Source: Bradyrhizobium sp. Ash2021
GTDB lineage: Bacteria; Pseudomonadota; Alphaproteobacteria; Rhizobiales; Xanthobacteraceae
NCBI RefSeq assembly: GCF_031202265.1
Contig: NZ_CP100604.1
Location: 3,392,501 to 3,456,500 of the forward strand
Direction of reading: 5' to 3'
DNA: 64,000 nucleotides
Made by a program: the position numbers and the translations under genes. This document shows positions 26,969 to 35,708 of the stretch, one piece after another (the stretch's first letter is position 1; every line of letters starts with the position of its first letter). The notes under the pieces are model-generated. The model did not search any database and was not told the DNA's origin. It saw nothing but the letters and a program-made list of their open reading frames with translations.

Positions 26969-28120
26969 TCATGGCTTCATTGCGCCCTGTACACTCGTGT
27001 ACACGGCATAGAGTGACGTCGAGCCGCAGATGTAAAGTCGATTTCGTTGCTGGCCGCCGAAGCACAGGTTGGCGACAGTTTCCGGGATGTGGATCTTGCC
27101 GAGCAGTTCGCCGCCAGCGGTGTAGCAGCGCACGCCGTCCTCCTTGGGGTCGCCCCAACCTACGGAGCACCAAACGCGCCCCTCGGTGTCGCAACGGACG
27201 CCGTCGGTAATGCTGGGCTTGGGCATTTCGGCAAAGACTTTGCTGTTCGATGCCTTTCCTGCCCCAACATCCAGGTTGAACGCGCGGATATGCGACGGAT
27301 TGTCCGGCCCGTCCGTGAAGCCGGTGTCGATGACATAGAGCGTCTTCTCGTCGGGCGACAATGCGATACCGTTAGGCTCCACGAAGTCATCGACGACAAC
27401 CTTGATATCACCGGATTTAGGATCGACCCGGTAAACGTTGTGCTTCTCCTGCTCAGGCTCGGCTTTGATGCCCTCATAGAAGCCGCCGATGCCGTAGACC
27501 GGATCGGTGAACCAGATTGCACCATCGGAAGTGACAACCGCGTCGTTCGGCGAGTTCAGCTTCTTGCCGTTGTACTTGTCGGCGATGACTGTGATGGAGC
27601 CGTCGAGTTCGGTCCGGGTGACCCGTCGGCCGCTATGTTCGCAAGTGATCAGGCGTCCTTCCCGATCAATAGTATTGCCGTTCGAGTTCATCGACGGCTG
27701 GCGGTATACGCTCAGGTGACCGTCGTCCTCCGAAAACCGCATGATGCGGTTGTTGGGAATGTCGCTGAACAGCACGTAGCGTCCAGCCGGGAAGTAGACC
27801 GGGCCCTCGGCCCAGCGCATCCCCGTTGCGACGCGCTCAACCGCCATGGTGCCGGCGAAGGCCGGGAAGTCGGTGGGCCCGAACGAAAGCTTGGGATTGG
27901 CGGACTCCAGATGGGAATCTGGATAGCGGCTTCCCGGGAGCGGGCCCAAGGGCAGCGGTTCCGTTGACAGCGTTGGAGCGCCGGTTTGGCCGAGAGGCGC
28001 CACCGTTGCCGCAGAGGCCGCTTTCATCGTCGCGGCCGTTGCGGCGAGCGCCGCCGCGCCTCTGATCAGGTTGCGGCGGTTGAGAGATTGGTTATCGGGA
28101 AAGGTCAGTGGTGCAGTCAT
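26969..28120 (-). CDS. SMP-30/gluconolactonase/LRE family protein, Tat-exported
   Basis: 383 residues. A Tat-type leader (NRRNLIRGAAALAATAATMK then AASA) predicts export to the periplasm. The rest is a six-bladed calcium beta-propeller of the SMP-30/gluconolactonase family. Metal-site regions are RWAEGPVYFP (Glu), LNSPNDAVVTSDGAIWFTDP (Asn, Asp), VEPNGIALSPDEKTLYVIDT and SITDGVRCDTEGRVWCS (Asp). Members hydrolyse sugar lactones and other lactones. The ATG at 28120 has GGGAGG upstream; a 37-residue longer reading has no ribosome site. It could open a lactone produced by the BVMO, but a periplasmic location argues for an external substrate. Confidence 0.82.
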   Translation of the reverse strand: MTAPLTFPDNQSLNRRNLIRGAAALAATAATMKAASAATVAPLGQTGAPTLSTEPLPLGPLPGSRYPDSHLESANPKLSFGPTDFPAFAGTMAVERVATGMRWAEGPVYFPAGRYVLFSDIPNNRIMRFSEDDGHLSVYRQPSMNSNGNTIDREGRLITCEHSGRRVTRTELDGSITVIADKYNGKKLNSPNDAVVTSDGAIWFTDPVYGIGGFYEGIKAEPEQEKHNVYRVDPKSGDIKVVVDDFVEPNGIALSPDEKTLYVIDTGFTDGPDNPSHIRAFNLDVGAGKASNSKVFAEMPKPSITDGVRCDTEGRVWCSVGWGDPKEDGVRCYTAGGELLGKIHIPETVANLCFGGQQRNRLYICGSTSLYAVYTSVQGAMKP

Positions 28121-28235
28121 GGTTTCCTCCCGTTTTTTTGTTGGGAGGGGAACCATCTGCCCGCAATCCGGCATAAAGCGGGCGAAGTCTTGGAAAACAA
28201 CCTGAGATGGCGGGATGACGCGCACGCTCAACTCT

Positions 28236-28358
28236 CGTCATTCCGGGATGCGCCGCTTGGGCGCAGGCCCGGAATCCATACTCACGATGGCGGTTATGGA
28301 TTCTCTGATGTGCAATTGCACATCATAGCTCTCCGCTTCGCGTCGCCCCGGAATGACG
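28236..28358. repeat. Palindromic intergenic repeat, cgtcattccggg family, long form
   Basis: cgtcattccgggatgcgccg at the left and cgccccggaatgacgg at the right, with an internal arm gcaggcccggaatccat and the palindrome tgtgcaattgcaca. A relative with the same internal segment is at 52283-52385. Confidence 0.75.
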
Positions 28359-28359
28359 G

Positions 28360-29274
28360 CTAAATCGCGTCCCAGTTAAAGATGTCCGCCGAGCGGTCGA
28401 GCTTGTAGAACGACGACTTCAGCGCGGGCATCGCATGTTCGGCGACGGTTTGCGGTGTCCAGCCTTCGCCCCGATGCACCGAGCGCAGCGGGCGCGACTG
28501 GCCCATCAGGAAGATCTCGTTCATGCGCACGGCGAAGATCTGTCCGGTGACGTCCTTGGCGGCGTCGCTGAGCAGGTAGGCGCAGACCGGCGCGATCTTC
28601 TCCGGTCCCATCTGCTGGATTTTTGCGACGCGCGCCTTCTCTTCCTCGGTCTCGGTCGGGATGGTTCCGATCAGTCGGCTCCAGGCGAACGGCGAAACGC
28701 AGTTCGAGCGCACGTTGAAGCGGTTCATGTCGAGCGCGATCGATTTCGACAGGCCGACGATGCCGAGTTTGGCGGCGGCATAATTGGCCTGGCCGAAATT
28801 GCCGACGAGGCCCGAGGTCGAGGTGAAGTGCACGAACGAGCCGCTTTCCTGCTCACGGAACAGCCGTGCCGCGGCATGCGCGACATAGAATGAGCCCATC
28901 AAATGCACCTTAATGACGGATTCGAAGGCTTCCACGCTCATGCGATGGAAGATCATGTCGCGCAAAATGCCGGCATTGTTGACGACGCCATCGAGCTTGC
29001 CGAAATGATCGGTCGCCATCTTGACGATCTTGCTGGCCGGAATCGCTTCCGCGACTGTCTCGAAATTCGCGATCGCCGTGCCGCCGCGCTTCTTGATTTC
29101 CTCGACCACTTCTTCGGCCGGTGCTGCGCTGGTTCCCGAGCCGTCGGCGGCGACGCCGGGATCGTTGACCACGACCTTGGCGCCTTCGGCCGCGCAGAGC
29201 AGCGCGATTTCCTTGCCGATACCGCGGCCGGCGCCGGTGACGATGATGACTTTGTCCTGCAGTGATTTGGCCAT
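28360..29274 (-). CDS. SDR family oxidoreductase, 3-hydroxyacyl-CoA dehydrogenase-like
   Basis: 304 residues. The cofactor motif is VTGAGRGIGKEIA, an Asp-containing segment VVNDPGVAADGSG follows, then NNAGILRD, catalytic Ser in FTSTSGLVGNFG and Tyr/Lys in NYAAAKLGIVG. The N-terminal part resembles the (3R)-hydroxyacyl-CoA dehydrogenase domain of MFE-2/HSD17B4-type proteins. The ATG at 29274 is chosen for GGGAGAA upstream; a start at 29301 lies in a repeat. It forms a co-oriented group with the thiolase-like and Zn-ribbon genes, suggesting consecutive steps in degrading a side chain or fatty acyl-CoA. Confidence 0.83.
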   Translation of the reverse strand: MAKSLQDKVIIVTGAGRGIGKEIALLCAAEGAKVVVNDPGVAADGSGTSAAPAEEVVEEIKKRGGTAIANFETVAEAIPASKIVKMATDHFGKLDGVVNNAGILRDMIFHRMSVEAFESVIKVHLMGSFYVAHAAARLFREQESGSFVHFTSTSGLVGNFGQANYAAAKLGIVGLSKSIALDMNRFNVRSNCVSPFAWSRLIGTIPTETEEEKARVAKIQQMGPEKIAPVCAYLLSDAAKDVTGQIFAVRMNEIFLMGQSRPLRSVHRGEGWTPQTVAEHAMPALKSSFYKLDRSADIFNWDAI

Positions 29275-29295
29275 TGATGGTTCTCCCGCTGTTTT

Positions 29296-29376
29296 CGTCA
29301 TTCCGGGGCGTGCGAAGCACGAACCCGGAATCTCGAGATTCCGGGTTTGGTGCTACGCACCATCCCGGAATGACGA
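29296..29376. repeat. Palindromic intergenic repeat, cgtcattccggg family
   Basis: cgtcattccggggcgtgcga at the left and gcaccatcccggaatgacga at the right, with the central palindrome cccggaatctcgagattccg. Same family as 22060-22141. Confidence 0.8.
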
Positions 29377-29382
29377 AGGTGA

Positions 29383-30522
29383 TTACTTCTCGTTCGTAAA
29401 AATGATCGTGCCTGACGCGGCGAACATGCCGCCGACGCCGTGGCAGACCGATATCTTGGCGCCCTGCACCTGCGCCGGCGCGATGCCGCGCATTTGCCGC
29501 ACGCTTTCCTGCAGCGCGTACATGCCGTACATGCCCGAATGCATGTAGCTCAGGCCGCCGCCATTGGTGTTGAGCGGCAATTTGCCGCCGGGGCGGGTGT
29601 TGCCGTCGGCGATGAATTTTCCGGTCTCTTCATGCGGCATGAAGCCGAGATCGCCGAGGCCATACAGCGGCAGATGCGCAAAGGCGTCGTAGATCATGAG
29701 GTGATCGACGTCCTTGTGAGCAATGCCCGCTTCCTTGAAGGCGAGGGGGCCCGCGGTCCTGAAGGCGCGTGAACTGTCAAACGTCTTCATCTGGCTGACC
29801 ATCGGCGTTTCCACGCTCTCGCCGGTGCCTGATATGTAGACCGGCTTCCGCGGAAAGTCCTTGGCGCGATCGGCCGAAGTCAGGATTAGCGCGCCGCCGC
29901 CGTCGGTGACGAGGCAGCATTGCAGGATGCGGAACGGGTAGGCGATCATCCGCGAGTTCAGGACGTCCGCAACCGTGATCGGGTCCTTCATGGTGGCGCG
30001 CGGATTCTTCGCGGCCCATTCGCGCTGCACCACCGCGACCGAGGCGATCTGCTCGTGGGTGATGCCGTGGGTCTTCATGTAGCGCAGCACCGGAATCGGG
30101 AACATGCTGGGCGGGCCGTAGACGCCGAACGGCTGTTCGAACTGGCCGTTGAGGCTGTCCGCAGGCGTCGAGCGCGGCTGCTTGCCGATCATCGACTTGC
30201 CGCTTTCGGCATGCGTGATCAGCACGGTCTTGCACATACCGGCCTCGATCGCCGCCGCAGCGTGCCGGACATGCAGCATGAACGAGCAGCCGCCGACCGA
30301 GGTGCCGTCTACCCAGGTCGGCGTGATGCCGAGGTAATGCGCGATCTGCTGCGGGGTTTCCACCGCGGTGGCGATGCCGTCGATGTCGGACAATTTCAGT
30401 CCGGCATCGGCGATGGCGTTGAGCGCCGCATCGGCGTGCAACTGGATCTGCGACATGTTCGGGATGACGCCGAGCTCGGTGGTTTCGGCAGCGCCGACGA
30501 CGGCGACCTGGTTTCTGCGCAT
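29383..30522 (-). CDS. Thiolase family protein, SCP2/Ltp-type
   Basis: 379-residue thiolase-fold protein. The nucleophile region reads TSVGGCSFMLHVRHAA and keeps Cys. The usual His motif (HDCF) reads MIYDAF, with Tyr for His, and the GHPxGATG loop reads SYMHSGMYGMY. Tyr substitutions of this kind are known from Ltp2-type retro-aldolases of steroid side-chain degradation, so the enzyme may be a thiolase or a CoA-ester aldolase. The 5-bp gap to the upstream Zn-ribbon OB-fold gene supports a two-subunit complex, as in Ltp2 with ChsH2/DUF35 proteins. GAAGGG provides the ribosome site. Confidence 0.8.
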   Translation of the reverse strand: MRRNQVAVVGAAETTELGVIPNMSQIQLHADAALNAIADAGLKLSDIDGIATAVETPQQIAHYLGITPTWVDGTSVGGCSFMLHVRHAAAAIEAGMCKTVLITHAESGKSMIGKQPRSTPADSLNGQFEQPFGVYGPPSMFPIPVLRYMKTHGITHEQIASVAVVQREWAAKNPRATMKDPITVADVLNSRMIAYPFRILQCCLVTDGGGALILTSADRAKDFPRKPVYISGTGESVETPMVSQMKTFDSSRAFRTAGPLAFKEAGIAHKDVDHLMIYDAFAHLPLYGLGDLGFMPHEETGKFIADGNTRPGGKLPLNTNGGGLSYMHSGMYGMYALQESVRQMRGIAPAQVQGAKISVCHGVGGMFAASGTIIFTNEK

Positions 30523-30527
30523 GGTGC

Positions 30528-30941
30528 TTAGCCCTTCGCCGGACGGAACAGGGGAAGGGTGATCTTGTCGTCGAGTTTTTCGAACGCGACTTCAAGCTTC
30601 ATGTCGAGCTCGAGTGCCTCCGGCGTCTGCGGACAATCGATGATGTTGCTCATCATGCGCGGACCTTCGTCGAGTTCGACGATCGCGATCGCGTAAGGCG
30701 GCGTGAAGCCGGGCGCGGCGGGCCGGTGGTTGATGACGTAGCTGTAAAGTGTGCCCTTGCCGCTGGCCTTGAACACGCTGACCTTGCGCGAGGCGCAGGA
30801 CGGGCAGAACGGGCGGGGCGGGAAATACACATTGGCGCAGGCGTCGCAGCGCTGCAGGCGCAACTCACCGGCCTGCGTGCCGTCCCAGAAATGCTGGGTT
30901 TCCGGTGTCGGCTTTGGTTTAGCGCGCGCTGGCTCCGCCAT
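30528..30941 (-). CDS. Zn-ribbon OB-fold protein (DUF35 family)
   Basis: 137 residues. An N-terminal helix is followed by a rubredoxin-like zinc ribbon (LQRCDACANVYFPPRPFCPS then C) and an OB-fold with GTLYSYVINHRPAAPGF and PYAIAIVELDEGPR. DUF35 proteins bind and position acyl-CoA partners and channel substrates into thiolases, HMG-CoA synthases or aldolases. The start has GGAGG nine bases upstream, and the gene precedes the thiolase-like gene by five bases. It diverges from the ABC importer operon at 31148; the 206-bp gap holds both promoters, but no box is convincing. Confidence 0.88.
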   Translation of the reverse strand: MAEPARAKPKPTPETQHFWDGTQAGELRLQRCDACANVYFPPRPFCPSCASRKVSVFKASGKGTLYSYVINHRPAAPGFTPPYAIAIVELDEGPRMMSNIIDCPQTPEALELDMKLEVAFEKLDDKITLPLFRPAKG

Positions 30942-31147
30942 GTCGGCAATTCCTCCCTGGATCGGCCCGTTTGGCCCGTTTGTTCCAATCTTGATGCGAC
31001 ATTGGACGGCTCGGCGTCAACGGTCCAGCGCATACTCCCGCATGCCGCGTCCCGGTAGGCGCATAGGGGATGAAGCGGGAATGCTTGTATCTCTCCAAGC
31101 CGGCGCGGTAGAAGGGCGGCCAGATCGAAGAAAATCCGGAGGATTCC

Positions 31148-32395
31148 ATGTTCAAGTTGACGGGCACAGTGCTGGCCGCAGGATTGGCATTTGGCGCACA
31201 AGCCTTTGCCGCTGATGCGCCGGCCGAGATCAAGATCGGCACGCTCTATGCCTCGTCGGGGCGCTATGCGTCGATCTCGATGCCGGTTTTCAGCGCTCTC
31301 AAGCTCTGGGTCGATCAGAAGAATGCCGACGGCGGCACCTATGTGAAGGCCTTCGACAAGAAAATCCCGATCAAGCTCGTCGCCTATGACGACCAGAGCA
31401 ATACCGCGACTGCTTCCACGCTCTATAATCAGCTCATCACGCAGGACAAGGTGGACCTTCTGGTCGCGGATTCTGGTTCGGTGCTGACGGCGCCGGCGGT
31501 GGCGATCGCGCGCGACCGCAAGATGTTCCTGTTCGACCAGACCGGCACCGGCGCCAGTTTTTTTTCCAAGGACAATCCCTACATCGCGCTGATGGCCGAT
31601 CCGGTTTCGACCGTATGGCCAAAGCCGGTGGCGGACTTCGTTTCGCATGACGGCCCGGGCCTCGGCATCAAGAAGGTCGCGATCCTCTATTCCACCAACG
31701 AATTCACCGGCACGCAGGCCAACGCATTCCGCAAATTCGTCAAGGACTCCGGCGCGCCGATCGAGATCGTCTACGATCAGGGCATCCCGACGGAAACCAC
31801 GAACTACACCGTGATCATCAACAATATCAACAACACCAATCCGGACGCGGTGATTCACTTCGGTTACGCGCCGAACGATATCGCGTTCCTGCGCAATGTT
31901 CAGGATGTCGGTGTCAAGTTCAAGATGCTGTTCTGCATCTATGCCGGTCTTGAGACCGAGCTTCTGGAGAAGAACGTTGGCGAGAAGGGCCTTGAGCACG
32001 TCTTTACCTACGTGCCGCCTTCAGAACTCGAATACCCCGTCGAGTTCGGGATGAGCATGAAGGATTACCGGGCCGCGTGGGACAAGAAATATCCTGACGG
32101 CAAGATCGAGTTCGGTTTTAATGCGGTTGCCGGATACACCACGGGTCTCGTGATCGAGAAGACGCTGTCGGTTGCGAGCAGCCTCGATCAACTTGAACTG
32201 CGGCGTGCGGTGTTCAGCCTGTCGGGCAATCTCAAGACGCTGGACGGCACCTTCGCACTGGATGAAATGGGCGGCCAGATCGGCGAACTGACGCCGCTCG
32301 GCCAGCTCGAGTTGAACGAGCACGAACACATCAAGTTCATCTCGATCTATCCGCACGAAACCGCCACCGGCAAGCCGGTCTATCCGCGTCCATGA
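31148..32395 (+). CDS. ABC transporter substrate-binding protein, branched-chain amino-acid (LivK) type
   Basis: 415 residues with a Sec signal peptide (MFKLTGTVLAAGLAFGAQAF then AA) and a mature type I periplasmic binding fold beginning IKIGTLYASSGRYASISMPV. There is no lipobox Cys, so it is a soluble periplasmic protein. It binds the ligand and delivers it to the importer encoded just downstream. The family takes up amino acids, amides, urea and aromatic acids, so the ligand is open; the downstream amidase and AtuA genes suggest an amide- or terpenoid-like acid. Strong GGAGG ribosome site. Confidence 0.86.
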   Translation: MFKLTGTVLAAGLAFGAQAFAADAPAEIKIGTLYASSGRYASISMPVFSALKLWVDQKNADGGTYVKAFDKKIPIKLVAYDDQSNTATASTLYNQLITQDKVDLLVADSGSVLTAPAVAIARDRKMFLFDQTGTGASFFSKDNPYIALMADPVSTVWPKPVADFVSHDGPGLGIKKVAILYSTNEFTGTQANAFRKFVKDSGAPIEIVYDQGIPTETTNYTVIINNINNTNPDAVIHFGYAPNDIAFLRNVQDVGVKFKMLFCIYAGLETELLEKNVGEKGLEHVFTYVPPSELEYPVEFGMSMKDYRAAWDKKYPDGKIEFGFNAVAGYTTGLVIEKTLSVASSLDQLELRRAVFSLSGNLKTLDGTFALDEMGGQIGELTPLGQLELNEHEHIKFISIYPHETATGKPVYPRP

Positions 32396-32438
32396 CGCGG
32401 ATTGCAATCCCGAACCGGACGACCGGAGCGACGCGCTG

Positions 32439-33365
32439 ATGCTGGTCTATGCGCTCGTCGCCGGCGTTCTGTTCGGGCTGTATTTCAGCCTGGTCGGCAT
32501 CGGCCTCAATCTGGTGTTCGGCGTCATGCGCATCGTCAATCTTGCGCATGGCGACTTCCTGATGCTCGGCGCGTTCGTCGCGTTCGGCGTCGTGACGCTG
32601 GCCGGCATCGATCCGCTGTTTGCGGTGCCGCTGGCGTTTGTGATCTTCCTGCTCGTCGGCCTGCTGCTCTATTGGGTGCTGGTGCCGCGGCTGCAGGGAT
32701 CGGTCAATCCCGAAATGCTGTCGATTATCCTGTTCTTCGGGCTGTCGCAGGTGATCGAGGCCGTCACGACGATCTTCTTCGGCACCAGCGAGCGCTCGAT
32801 CCAGAGCCGTTTGCTCGGCACGGTATTTCAGACCATCAAGGTCAAGCTGTTCGGCGGCAAACCGGATGGTTCCGGCCCGATCCAGATTTTTGGCCAGGGA
32901 TTTCCGGCGCCCTGGGTGATCGCGGCAGTGACCAGCCTGATCGCGATCGCGCTGGTTTATGTCTATTTGTACCGGACACGCCTAGGCACGCTGACCCGCG
33001 CGGTGATGTCGCGTCGCGATGAAGCGCTGGCCACCGGCATCGACGTTGACCGTGTTTCGGCGGCGGCCTTCGGCATTGGCCTCGGGCTCGCCTCGCTGGC
33101 GGGCGTGTTCGCGCCTTTCATGTTTGGTTCGGTGACGCCGGCTTTCGGCGCGGATGCTACCGTCACTTCATTCGCGATCGTGGTGCTGGGATCACTCGGC
33201 AACCCGCTGGGCACCGCGCTTGGCGGCGTCGTCTATGGTGTCTGCTACATGCTGGTGCAGACCTATCTCAGTTCCTGGGCGGATCTTCTGCCCTATGTGC
33301 TGCTGATTTTCATCCTGCTGTTGCGTCCGAGCGGTCTGCTCGGAAGGCGGGTGCGCGTTGCCTAG
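32439..33365 (+). CDS. Branched-chain amino-acid-type ABC permease (LivH)
   Basis: 308-residue membrane protein with about eight hydrophobic segments. The N-terminal LVFGVMRIVNLAHGDFLMLG and the cytoplasmic loop RTRLGTLTRAVMSRRDEALA are LivH signatures. The C-terminal GSLGNPLGTALGGVVYGV segment is also conserved. It forms the transmembrane channel with the LivM protein. It starts 43 bp after the binding-protein gene and its stop overlaps the next start by eight bases, so translation is coupled. Confidence 0.9.
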   Translation: MLVYALVAGVLFGLYFSLVGIGLNLVFGVMRIVNLAHGDFLMLGAFVAFGVVTLAGIDPLFAVPLAFVIFLLVGLLLYWVLVPRLQGSVNPEMLSIILFFGLSQVIEAVTTIFFGTSERSIQSRLLGTVFQTIKVKLFGGKPDGSGPIQIFGQGFPAPWVIAAVTSLIAIALVYVYLYRTRLGTLTRAVMSRRDEALATGIDVDRVSAAAFGIGLGLASLAGVFAPFMFGSVTPAFGADATVTSFAIVVLGSLGNPLGTALGGVVYGVCYMLVQTYLSSWADLLPYVLLIFILLLRPSGLLGRRVRVA

Positions 33366-34278
33366 CATCCTCAGACATCTGCTGTTCATTGTCGTGCCGC
33401 TGATCGCTGTGTTTGCGGTGCTTCCCGGTGTCTATCAAAACCATCTGCTGCTGTTCAACTTCGTCATTTTCCTGACCTTGGCGCAGGGCGTGAACATCAT
33501 CTACGGCTTCACCGGCTATCTGCCGTTCGGCTATGTCGGATTCTTCGGCGCCGGCGCTTACGGTTTTGCGATCATGGTGATGCACTATCAATCGCCGGCC
33601 GTGATCGCGGTGCTGGTCGGGGGGCTGGTCGGCGTCGCGCTGGGACTGTTGCTGACGCCGCTGTTGCGGCTTTCGGGCGCGTATTTTGCGATCGCCAATC
33701 TGGCCGCGTCGCTGGCCGTGCTTCACTTCGTTGCCAATCCGGCGCTCGAAAATATCACACGCGGGCCGTACGGTGTTTCGCTGACGGGCACATTCAATCC
33801 CGATGACGCTTACACCGCCGCACTTGTCGTGTTGACGCTGACGCTTGCTGCGGTCGTGTACCTGAAGAACTCGAGCTTCGGTCTGGCGTTGCAGGCGGTG
33901 CGTGAAGATGCCGTCAGCGCGTCGATGGCAGGCGTCAGCGTCGTCAACATGCGCGTGATCGCGTGGCTGGCTTCGGCGCTAGTCGCGGGTCTCGCCGGCG
34001 GCGTCTATGCCTGGTATGTGTCGGTGTTCTATCCCGACAATGTCTTCAGCGGCGATTTCAGCATCTTTGCGATCGTGTTCGCGCTGTTCGGCGGCGTCGC
34101 CACGATCACCGGGCCGATCGTCGGCGTCATCATTCTCTATGGCGTCTACAATCTGATCGGCTTCACCACGCCGCAATATTTCCAGCTAATCTATGGGCTG
34201 TTGATCATGGGGCTGGTGTTGTTTTTGCCGGCCGGCCTGGTTTCGCTGGCGACGCGGAGGGGATGGCATGTCCCCTGA
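33358..34278 (+). CDS. Branched-chain amino-acid-type ABC permease (LivM)
   Basis: 306-residue multi-pass permease using a TTG start inside the end of livH. Signatures are QGVNIIYGFTGYLPFGYVGF near the N-terminus, the EAA-like loop LKNSSFGLALQAVREDAVSA and the C-terminal FALFGGVATITGPIVGV. Its gene overlaps livH (8 bp) and the following ATPase gene (11 bp), showing a tightly packed operon. Confidence 0.9.
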   Translation: MPSILRHLLFIVVPLIAVFAVLPGVYQNHLLLFNFVIFLTLAQGVNIIYGFTGYLPFGYVGFFGAGAYGFAIMVMHYQSPAVIAVLVGGLVGVALGLLLTPLLRLSGAYFAIANLAASLAVLHFVANPALENITRGPYGVSLTGTFNPDDAYTAALVVLTLTLAAVVYLKNSSFGLALQAVREDAVSASMAGVSVVNMRVIAWLASALVAGLAGGVYAWYVSVFYPDNVFSGDFSIFAIVFALFGGVATITGPIVGVIILYGVYNLIGFTTPQYFQLIYGLLIMGLVLFLPAGLVSLATRRGWHVP

Positions 34279-34999
34279 CAACGCGCCGATCCTCGAGGTA
34301 ACCACGCTCGTCAAACGCTTCGGCGGCTTTCACGCGCTCGACGGGCTGAGCTTCCACGTCACGTCTGGCGAGATCCTGGGGTTGGTCGGGCCGAACGGCT
34401 CGGGCAAGACCACGGCGATCAACGTGATTTCTGGTCTCTATGCGCCTGACGGAGGCGAGGTGGCGCTCGATGGTCATTCGATCGGTGGCGTTGCATCCCA
34501 CAAACTGGTTCATCGTGGCATCAACCGCACCTTCCAGATTCCGAAACCGTTTCTGTCGCTGACGGTGCGCCAGAATATCGAGGTCGCACTCGCCTATGGC
34601 CGTGCCGGGGTGGCGCCGCCGGCGATGGCGGCGCTACTGGAAGAGTACCGGTTGACTGAAGTCGCCGACCGTCCTGCCGCCGACCTCAACAGCGCGCAGC
34701 AGAAGATGCTGGACCTGGTCCGGGCGCTGGCCACCGGTCCGCGGCTTTTGCTGCTCGATGAGCTTGCTGCCGGCCTCAATCCGGCGGAACTCGACTGGAT
34801 TGCCGAAAAGATCAAGGCACTGGCCAGCACGGGCATGGCGATCATCGTGGTCGAGCATCTGATGGGATTTATCGAACACATCACCGATCGCGTCATCGTC
34901 CTCAATGCGGGCAAGGAGATTTTCGAAGGCACGCTCGCGGTTGCCGTCAAGGTGCCGCAGGTGATCGAAGTATTCCTGGGAGGCGAGCATGCCGCCTGA
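34268..34999 (+). CDS. ABC transporter ATP-binding protein (LivG)
   Basis: 243-residue ATPase. Walker A is LVGPNGSGKTTAIN and Walker B is LLLLDELAAGLNPAE, with the switch His in IIVVEHLMGF. The ABC signature is degenerate: DLNSAQQKMLDLVRAL in place of LSGGQ; LivG proteins often vary here, but this is further off than usual. It pairs with the LivF protein encoded next, and the genes overlap by 11 bases. Confidence 0.88.
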   Translation: MSPDNAPILEVTTLVKRFGGFHALDGLSFHVTSGEILGLVGPNGSGKTTAINVISGLYAPDGGEVALDGHSIGGVASHKLVHRGINRTFQIPKPFLSLTVRQNIEVALAYGRAGVAPPAMAALLEEYRLTEVADRPAADLNSAQQKMLDLVRALATGPRLLLLDELAAGLNPAELDWIAEKIKALASTGMAIIVVEHLMGFIEHITDRVIVLNAGKEIFEGTLAVAVKVPQVIEVFLGGEHAA

Positions 35000-35708
35000 G
35001 ACGATTTCACTTCTGGAAGCGTCCGGCGTCGATGCGGGCTACGGCACCATGCAGGTGCTGTGGGGCGTCGATCTCGACGTCCGCGCCGGCGAAACCGTGC
35101 TGCTGCTCGGCGCCAACGGGGCGGGCAAGACCACCTTCCTCAAATCGCTGGTTGGATTGATCGAGGCGCGGCACGGCAGCATCAAGCTCGGCGGCGAGGA
35201 TGTGACGCGGACGCGCTCCAGCGATCGCATGAAGCGCGGCATGACCTACATGTCCGAGCTTGCGGTGTTCCCCGATCTGTCGATCGAGGAAAACATCCGC
35301 GTCGGCGCGCAGGCGCTCGGCCATGCCGATCCCGGTGCGCGCGTCGAGGAACTCTATGGTCTTTTTCCCGTGCTCCGCGACAAGCGGCGTGCCGCCGCAT
35401 CCAGTCTTTCCGGCGGCCAGCGCAAGATGCTCGGGATTGCCAAGGCGCTTGCCGCCGAGCCGAAGCTTTTGGTGATGGACGAGCCGTCGGCCGGACTGTC
35501 ACCCCTTTTCGTCAAGGAAGTCATTCGTATCCTCAGCGAACTGCGTGGGCGCGGGCTGGCACTTCTGATCGCCGAACAGAATATCGGATTTCTCGAAGTC
35601 GCCACCCGCGTGTTCGTGCTCGAAGGTGGCCGTATCAAGTTTTCCGGGACGGTTGCGGAAATGACCGACAATGAAGCGCTGCGGCGCGCCTATTTCGGAT
35701 TGAAATGA
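34989..35708 (+). CDS. ABC transporter ATP-binding protein (LivF)
   Basis: 239-residue ATPase with Walker A LLGANGAGKTTFLKS, a canonical signature SSLSGGQRKMLGIAKAL, Walker B LLVMDEPSAGLSP and switch region LIAEQN. The length and LSPLFVKEV segment mark it as LivF. Its stop codon overlaps the start of atuA-like gene 35705 (ATGATG), which ties the importer to the downstream catabolic genes. Confidence 0.9.
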   Translation: MPPETISLLEASGVDAGYGTMQVLWGVDLDVRAGETVLLLGANGAGKTTFLKSLVGLIEARHGSIKLGGEDVTRTRSSDRMKRGMTYMSELAVFPDLSIEENIRVGAQALGHADPGARVEELYGLFPVLRDKRRAAASSLSGGQRKMLGIAKALAAEPKLLVMDEPSAGLSPLFVKEVIRILSELRGRGLALLIAEQNIGFLEVATRVFVLEGGRIKFSGTVAEMTDNEALRRAYFGLK

